A program made the position numbers and the translations under genes. DNA of 64,000 bases from Lycocorax pyrrhopterus obiensis. Lineage: Eukaryota; Chordata; Aves; Passeriformes; Paradisaeidae. Position 1 is the first letter of the stretch, and every line of letters starts with the position of its first letter. The notes beneath the pieces are model-generated. The model had not been told where the DNA came from. It saw only the letters and a program-made list of their open reading frames with translations, and did no database searches. Location: the NCBI GenBank assembly GCA_014706295.1, contig JACSVZ010000022.1:11178830-11242829 (forward strand). The letters are read 5' to 3'. Shown here piece after piece: positions 57,068 through 64,000 of the stretch.

Positions 57068-59785
57068 TGCAGAGGAGCACACCAGGGGTTAGCAGGGTGC
57101 TGAGCACGAGTCTCCTCTCCCAACACAGCTGCTTCCCACAAGGCTCCCTCCAACACCTGCAGGCTTGCAAGGGAACGCGTGGTGTCTGTCCCAGACTGGG
57201 AATGTCACAGCGAGGTCAGTGGAGAGCAGCTTTGGGGCTTCGCAAGTGCTGTGGGAAGATCCACTCAAGGAGAGCTCAGACCCCACATACCTTCCACTAG
57301 AGAGAACTTCCTATGAGTTCAGGTGTCCTCGCTCCGTCCTAGGTGTGAAGGAGCCCAGTGTGTGTTCCCTGGGATGGAAGAGCTGAGCAGACAGTGAGAA
57401 CAAAGCCACATGCTTCACATCAGCATTTCCATCTCGTGTTTCAAAATACCCCACCAGGATCGCAGGATTTTTCTCACTCGTGAATTTTATGGGAGGAGAA
57501 TAAAAGCCTAATAGAAGGCAGAACAAACTCCATGTTTTCTGCTTCAGCATCACCTGCTGGTTCCAATGGGAATTTGCAAACTCGTGGAAGAGCTGGGGAG
57601 GTGTTGGGCAGGAGGTGTCAACCAGCCCATTTCACAGGCTTTGGGATTTGCAGTGGGATGCATTTGTGCTTCTCTGGAACGGTTCACAGCCTGAAAGCTT
57701 CAGTGAAGAAAGCAAGGGCAGAGAGGGCAGTAATAAGGCAGCTTGTTAAATCATTAAATTTTACTGTCATATTCTGAGGTTCACAATGAGGAGACAATGA
57801 AAGGCATCCTTGGGCAAAATTTACCAACCACCCTTGGTGACTGTGGCCCTGAACTGCTTTAATATCTACTTCAAAGTTAGTAGAAACAACTCCAAGCATA
57901 TTGCAAAATCTAATTCACGTTGTCTGAAAGATCAAAGCCTGCAGAAAAGCACAAACCTAAACCTCCAAAAGTATAATTGTACCTCAGCATTATTAAAAAT
58001 GCCATTTCCCTTCTTCTTCCTTTTCCTCAGCCCTCATCAACATCTTCTTGAGACCAATGGATAGCATGAGATGATGCCCCAGCTTGTAGGGTGACCTCAT
58101 ACACAGATAAGATCTCAAGTGACGTTTATAATTTTTGGACTTTTAAAATTCTCATTTCAAGAACAGAGTGTTTGAAAACTCCAGGAGAGTTTTTTTTATG
58201 TTCTTCAGTCTGTTTTCTCACCTGGATTGAACCTCAGTGCAGAATGGGGACCTAATCCATCTGCACCAAACCTCAGCCGCGGGGAAACCTTGGGAAGAAC
58301 CTGTAGAAACTTCTTTCTGGAACAGCACATGTCACCAGATCCAGAGGTCATGAGGCAGAGGGCGTCAGGACAGGGAGGAAAAATTGTTCCCAGGATTTTC
58401 TCTGACCTCTGCAGATTTTTATTACGTTAGAACTAGAAAGCTTCAGTCACACATCGGGATGGTAATGGGAAGCCTTCAGTGTATATATAGTAGTAATAAA
58501 AAGTGGACGCATGTGGCAATGGTCTCCCAAAGTTTCCTCAGAAATTAGTTCAGTGAAATCCTAAAGGAATTACATGTCTAAGGCTGTTTCTGCATTCTCC
58601 AAGGCAGCTCTGTCACTATCTCACTCCAAAATATGGAGGTTTGGTGCTCAGATGTCAAAATGAGGCCTGGGGAAGGAATAGGTTTCCTGTCCTACGCAGT
58701 GTGTGTAATAAAGCATTCCTTAATTACTGGATTGAATCTGAGACACTTCTAGTGAAAAAAAAAATCAAAAAACCAAACCCAACCTAAATTAACAGTAAGA
58801 TTTCACAAAAGTAAATTGAGTTCCCAGTTTCATCTGTCATGGCTCTTCTTCCCCTTGATGCTGCTGAGATCTGAGCGCTGCGATCCCCGGGCATGTCCAC
58901 GGGCTGAGGAAGCTGCAGCCCTTGTGGATGCCATCAGAATTCCTCAGCAATCTGGGATGCTTTCCAGGGGAAATCCGCTCTGGCTTTTATTGGAGTTGGA
59001 CTGTTTGGAGCAGAGCAAATAAAAGTGCTGTGAGAGGTTGTGATGTGAGCTGAGCTGGGATGTGACCAGTGGGACGGGGGCTGGGGATCCTCATGGCTGT
59101 GCTGGTGGGGATGGGTGGGAAAGCCACCAGGGGTGGGTGACCCCACTCCCTCTGGGGGCCCAGCTCCCTGGTGGGATGTTCCTTTCAGGTGATGGTGCCC
59201 TCAGTCTGGATCTCCCTCACAGCTGCAGCTCCTCTGACATGGAGCAGGACTCTGCAAGGCCGAAGCATTTCCACCTCCCTGGGATGCCCCTTTTCCACCC
59301 CCAGGCTCCTGGCGTCTTTCCCCCTCCATCCATCTTGCAAACGAGTTTGCAGAGTTTGCAGCACTCTCTGGGTGCCTGCAGGAGAGACACGGTGTAAAAA
59401 GTCAGTCCTTGTTTCTGTGATGAGTGCAGCTGGCAGATCCTGCCTCCGGCACTGAGCTCACGCTGCTCCGGAGACGGACACGGCCCGGCGCTGCCTCGGT
59501 GAAGGTGAGGGAGGGTGAGCCTGGAAGAAGCAGAAGACATGAAGCAAAATGGTCTTGAGGGCAATTTGAGGGAAGTAATGAGAGTTTCAGAAACTGGGAC
59601 AGAGCTGGGGTCAGGCCTGGAGGAGCATCTCCCCGTGTCTGAAGGAGAGGATGAGGTGCCAAAGCACAGCTGTGCCCTGCATTGTGCCTCCTGATGGAAA
59701 ACACTTAAATAACAGCCCCAAATGAGTTCCTTTTGTGTTCCCGAGAGAGTGAAAGTTGTGGTATGGTATCTATTTCCTAAAGCCC

Positions 59786-59868
59786 TTTCACACAATTTTT
59801 CACAACCAGATGAGAAAAACAGTAATAGGATATGTGTTGCTCAGGGTCTTTTCACACAGTTTTTCACA
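59786..59868 (+). repeat. Pair of 19-bp direct repeats
   Basis: TTTCACACAATTTTTCACA (59786-59804) recurs at 59850-59868 with one substitution, 18 of 19 identical, offset 64 bp. Each copy is itself a double TTTCACA/TTTTCACA motif. The pair may be a small local duplication or paired factor sites. The sequence between them is not obviously duplicated. Confidence 0.75.
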
Positions 59869-62856
59869 TTCCAAAGCCTGACTCAACCACAAACGCTCAG
59901 TGTCGGCATCAGCGGCTTTCCTGAACCGGGCCTGAAAAGCTCCACCAGTTCCCAAGCTGCCACTGCAGCATTTGTGCCACAAACTGCTGAGGCTGGAAAA
60001 CCCCATGGAGAGGAGGAGCCTCAGGTGACACAATTTCATTCCATGAGCGCAGGTGATGTGGGTTTGGTGGGTGAGGGATAAAAGGGCTGTGTGGGACTGG
60101 GGAAGGGAGTTTGATTGTGTGGAGGGTGAGGAATATGTGGCAATGGATCAGCTTGTGGGATGAAGCAGCTACTTAGGCAAGGATGGAGAGGCTTCTGATG
60201 GAGGTTAGATGCCACTTTTGCAGGGGAATGGTACAATTTCTTCATCTGGGAGTGAGCTCAGAGCAGCCCAGGGTGCTGGATAGCCCCTCCCATGGCCACC
60301 AGTGCTTGTGGTCCTGTGGGCAGGCATGGCTAGGTGCAGCCACTGACATCTGTGACATACATTTAGAAGTGGTTTTTTATCCTGTCAAACATTCAGGCTC
60401 AGTTTTTTGGCTTCTGAGACTCAGCACAGCTTTGCTGGAACCAGCTTATCCCAGCAAGGCTGTTGACTCTCGATCCCACATAAATTATGGGGAGCTGGAG
60501 TGTGTGTACAGCGCTGCAGCCACGGCTCTTTGTGTGACATCTCCAGAGCGTGACAGCCACACAAACAGCATATGTGAGGAGACAGCACATATCTGCTGCT
60601 TGGTGCACATTATTTACATCCATCTCCTCTATCTAACTGGTGCCTCTCCCCAGTTATGGGTTTGTTAAAGGCTGGAGCCTTTTCAAGGCAGATACTCAAG
60701 CCTTTCAGGAACTGATGGGAATACATTTCCCTCTATGGTTGCTTGAAATTTTCAGTAAACACCTATTGTTTCCTCTTGCTGGAAAATGGAATGAGGGAAG
60801 GCTTCTGAGGCTGAGTTCAGATGGGTTAAAGCTGTGAAAACATCTTGCTTTGGGGTGGTTTATCAGGCATCAGCTACTATCGATCCACACAACAGTGAGA
60901 TCTCTTTGGGGAGAGCAAGTTCAGGGGGAAGCAAACTGCAAACGGTTTCTGGGTTTCTTCGTGGCTTTCTTTGCAGTGATTTTGTTGCTCTCCAAGCTGT
61001 TGGCTATGTGAAAGGGCTGCAGCACAAAAGTGATAAGCAGATCTTTACTTTGAAAGGCTCCTGTGAAATTCACCATCTGAGCACAGAGATGTTTTCCTCC
61101 CTAAGGGATAAGAGGTTAAAATGCTGGAATGATGTTCAGAGGATCTAAATTCGTCATCTGCTGCTGTTTCTTATTGAGTACCTGTGTCAGTCCTGCAACC
61201 ATCACTGTCTTTCTTGAAATCAGAGACCCTTACTCTCTCAGCATCTGGGACACCCAAAGAGTGAGCCTTGGATGATGGGTGCCCATTCCCAGAATGGTGA
61301 AAAAAAATCAGTGTCCTGGGCACGGGATAATGGGGGGAGGAGGGATTTCTGTCTTGTAGAGTAGAGGGACTTTCTTGTTTTAAGGTTCATGAGTTTGAGA
61401 TGCAAAGAAGAGGACGACAGTAAAACACAATTTAATGTTGCAGTGAAGATTAATGGCCTCATCTGCAGTCACCTGAAATGATCAGTCCCTTGAAAATCGC
61501 AAATAGTAATGGCAGACAATAAAATATCAGTGAAGTGGGTAGCATTGTGTGCTCTTTCTCCTGCTGGAGCTTGGGGGATTTTGCTCTAAATGAATTTTTG
61601 GTGAAAGCAAGATCTGCTCTAATTATTTGTGAGAAATGAGGATCAGGCCTAGCAGCACGCACAGTGTTCTTAAAATGCAGGTGGCTGCTGGCACTAATCC
61701 TGGTTATTCTCCTTACCACGGACCTTGCAGATGGGTAGAAGAGAAATGGAGAGATTTCCTCTGTATTTGTGCTTGAAATGGACATGAATTACACTTGTTC
61801 TGCTGTCCTGCTGTTTTAGAAAGAGGAATCCATTGACTCCAGCTTTGTTAGCCTGGTGGCCCTGGGAGTCAGCTGGTTCTTCAGGAAATTGTTTTATTGC
61901 ATAATATGCCTGTTCCTATGAATCAGTTCCTTGCAGCCTCAGGAATTGGCAGGGAGGTCCCCAGCCAGCATCAAGGTGGATTGTCAGGGTACAGAAGTGT
62001 CAAGACTGGGCAGGTGAAGCTGCCCTTCAGGGATGTGGGGATGGATGAGCTCAGCTGCCCCTCTTCTGCTGGGCTGGAGCTAAAATCCGTGTGAATGTCT
62101 GAGCTTGTATTTGTGACTGGTCTGAGAGTATATGGGATGTACTGGGATCAGTCACCTCTGATATGGGCTGGACCATCACCCTGCCATTTGCATCTTGAGA
62201 TCTTGTCCCAGATCTGCTCTTCCTGGGAAGTTCGATGATCATGGAAGGGAGATGGGGACTTTGAACAAGGTAGGACATTGCCTGTGGCATCCCACTGACC
62301 CCATTCCCCTTGCTGGGTCTGGGATTTAGGGAACATCCCAATGCAAGCTGCAGTCAGCAGGATGCCTTTTCCCACAGTGTGTTTGTCCCCAAGCCCCACT
62401 TTTTTCCTTGGGAACACTTTTTCTGATTTTCTTTTTGTTCTGATGCTTGGCAGTGCAGACAAGTTTCTGCAGAGGTTTCTGCCATCTCTAAAATGAGTCT
62501 GACTGAGGAAGTACAAAAGCTACAATGAATATGTATTACTGGAAATATTGAAGAAGCCAATGTCTCCTTCTTAATAGAAGTTATTTCTCATTCTTTGAAT
62601 GAGTCTGCTGGCCATGGAGGGCAGATAATCCAGTTGTGGAATCTCTCTTGTCTTGTGTTGTTACATGATTTACAGCACCATGCAAGGAACAGAATTTGTC
62701 ACCACTGTCTCAGTGAAGTACCATTGAATCCCCTCGTAGAGGCTGCTCTGGAAAAGTGGGTTTTAGGGTTCAAGAAAAAATGTTTTCATCTTTTTTATGT
62801 CTTTTTGTTTATTTTTTTTCTTGTTTCCCTGGTTCTCTAACTGTTGACCGTAGATC

Positions 62857-62910
62857 TGTAAAGAGCATCTTGTTCTAACTCCCCTGCCTTAGGAAGGGAT
62901 ACATCATTGC
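62857..62910 (-). mobile_element. Possible decayed CR1 LINE 3' fragment
   Basis: The run AAAGAGCATCTTGTTCTAAC, TCCCCTGCCTTAGG and AAGGGATAC resembles the CR1 segment that normally reads as AGATCATCTAGTCCAACC, CCCCTGC and AGGGAYA. The tail motif GGTTGGAA is not preserved. The similarity is short and diverged, so the call is tentative. Confidence 0.4.
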
Positions 62911-63508
62911 TAAATCTTTGTCATCATTAATGTCCTAAGAACAAATATCACCCATTACCGGTGGCTGTGGTACAAATTTAGCTAATTAGCCTTTGGCAAG
63001 CCATTAATCAGGTGCCCATCATCCCAGGAGTGACAGTTGCATTTTTGGACTTTTGCTTTCCAGCACACTCCACATCCCCCCAGACTTTCTCCCGCTCCTC
63101 TCCAGCCCAGGTGCTCGTTCCCTGCGTGAAAAAATGATTTCACATCTTGCAAAATTAATTCTCTGCTCATGATGGCCTTGATTAAACAGATTGACAAACC
63201 GTGCTAAAGGTGGCAAAACAGCTCTGACATGCAGACGTCTTCACCTCCTGAAAGGAAAGGCAAAAAAAAAACCCCGTGGGCTGTTGCTATTATGAGATGC
63301 AGGTGGCTGAGGGCTGTTTTCTGCAGAATCAGCAGAAGTTCTCCACGTTTGGAACAACGTAAAGTTAAACTGGTTGAAACAGCAGAAGATGCAATTATTG
63401 GCATTTGAACTGGATTATCTTGAAATAATTAAGGATTTTTCATCCACAACTAATGTAGACTGTGCTGATGCTCCAGGAGTTTGGAGGCAGGAATGGTAAA
63501 GATATGCG

Positions 63509-63583
63509 TGGCTGCCCCATCCCTGGAAGTGTTCAAGGCCAGGTTGGATGGGGCTTGGAGAAATCTGCTCTAGTGGACGGTGT
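63509..63583 (+). mobile_element. CR1 LINE fragment in the opposite orientation
   Basis: GTGGCTGCCCCATCCCTGG, AAGTGTTCAAGGCCAGGTTG, GATGGGGCTTGGAG and CTAGTGGACGGTGT are the sense-strand CR1 text whose reverse complement appears in the copies at 7.7, 20.7 and 45.7 kb. This is the only clear copy with its sense strand on plus. Both the 5' part and the final 3' tail are missing. Confidence 0.87.
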
Positions 63584-64000
63584 TTTCACTTGCATGTTGA
63601 TGCTCTGGACTCTCTCACATAAATTCAGCATCTCCTAAAGGTGAGTGAGATCTGCTGCCTCCACCAAGGCTCTCTGGGCATCCCCTGGAAGAAGGGTGGC
63701 TTTTTTGTCTTGTTCTTTTCTTGGCTTTTTTTTCCTTGCTGCCTGCTGAGAAACCTTCAAGCTGAAGAGTTGATCTGCTTTTTGAAGAAATAGGCTGGGA
63801 GAAGTCCTTTTTGGATAATGTAGATAAAAATTCAGGTGGCCTTCCTTCCCAGCCTTGGTCCAGAGACCCCAATGGACAGGGGACTTGTGATGAGGAAGAA
63901 ATCTGGCAGTCCTGCTCTTGAGATGATTGTCCTCCTCTCATCCCAGGGATCCCGAGAGGAGCATGTGTTAAGATACCGTGAGATATTCTGGAAGGACAGA
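63584..64000. other. Non-coding end of window
   Basis: No exon or repeat was recognised. A minus frame at 63615-63941 is rich in Ser, Lys and Pro without a domain and is probably spurious. Confidence 0.55.

Larger units (their letters stand above)
56009..62856. other. Non-coding unique sequence, no gene seen
   Basis: No exon or RNA gene was supported. Contents listed separately are an inverted nuclear-receptor-type repeat at 57.05 kb and a 19-bp direct repeat at 59.8 kb. A CACGTG lies at 57062-57067. A mild CpG rise occurs at about 59.45-59.50 kb. A CTCF-like core near 59122 has two mismatches and was not called. Confidence 0.6.

Noticed and set aside
59120..59136. CTCF-like core CCACCAGGGGTGGG
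   Set aside because: Two mismatches fall at strongly constrained core positions.
1..64000. CRISPR arrays, tRNA or rRNA genes, operons, prokaryotic promoters, retroviral LTR-gag-pol remains
   Set aside because: No regularly spaced repeats, no tRNA B-box with matching arms, no rRNA-like sequence and no retroviral protein motif were seen. The DNA is vertebrate, so bacterial features are not expected.

Overview
The window looks like bird nuclear DNA, most likely intronic or intergenic. I find no protein-coding gene, exon or RNA gene in it that I can support. The case for a bird is the interspersed repeat content. At least ten fragments carry the 3'-end signature of avian CR1 (chicken repeat 1) LINEs: a 5'-truncated body ending in the antisense motif AGAATGGTTTGGGTTGGAA. 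The CR1 text resembles subfamilies common in Neoaves, including passerines, but the species is inference. The sequence has typical vertebrate features: generally sparse CpG, scattered short microsatellites, no gene-dense blocks, and stop codons spread through all six frames. The longest open frames, about 230 to 260 codons, show no recognisable domain and are open on the opposite strand as well. One of them reads through a CR1 tail. || Layout. 1-7.7 kb: unique sequence with a pair of TCACGTGA E-boxes near 4.8 kb, a CpG cluster with a near-consensus Maf/AP-1 site at 5.56 kb, and a strong G-quadruplex motif at 5.79 kb. 7.7-14.1 kb: two CR1 copies flanking unique DNA with an AAAG microsatellite. 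14.4-15.2 kb: the most CpG-rich block in the window, containing a 47-bp AGG repeat. 17-19 kb: a perfect TAATCC hairpin and two short 11-bp tandem repeats. 20.7-21.5 kb: two overlapping-coverage CR1 copies, so two separate insertions. 21.5-45.7 kb: mostly unique DNA with two old CR1 scraps, a GATA-motif cluster at 35.15 kb, a G-rich repeat at 36.5 kb and a CpG-enriched element with a palindromic CRE at 39.5-39.8 kb. 45.7-64 kb: more CR1 copies, a near-perfect zero-spacer p53-type response element at 47.8 kb, an inverted nuclear-receptor-type repeat at 57.05 kb and a short direct repeat at 59.8 kb. || No genes can be described as working together. CR1 copies lie almost all in one orientation, with the sense strand on minus. 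That is compatible with, but does not prove, the window lying in the introns of a gene transcribed on plus. I saw no evidence of a novel multi-gene system. The best leads are candidate cis-regulatory motifs and the CpG-rich blocks, all of which need a cross-species alignment to judge.
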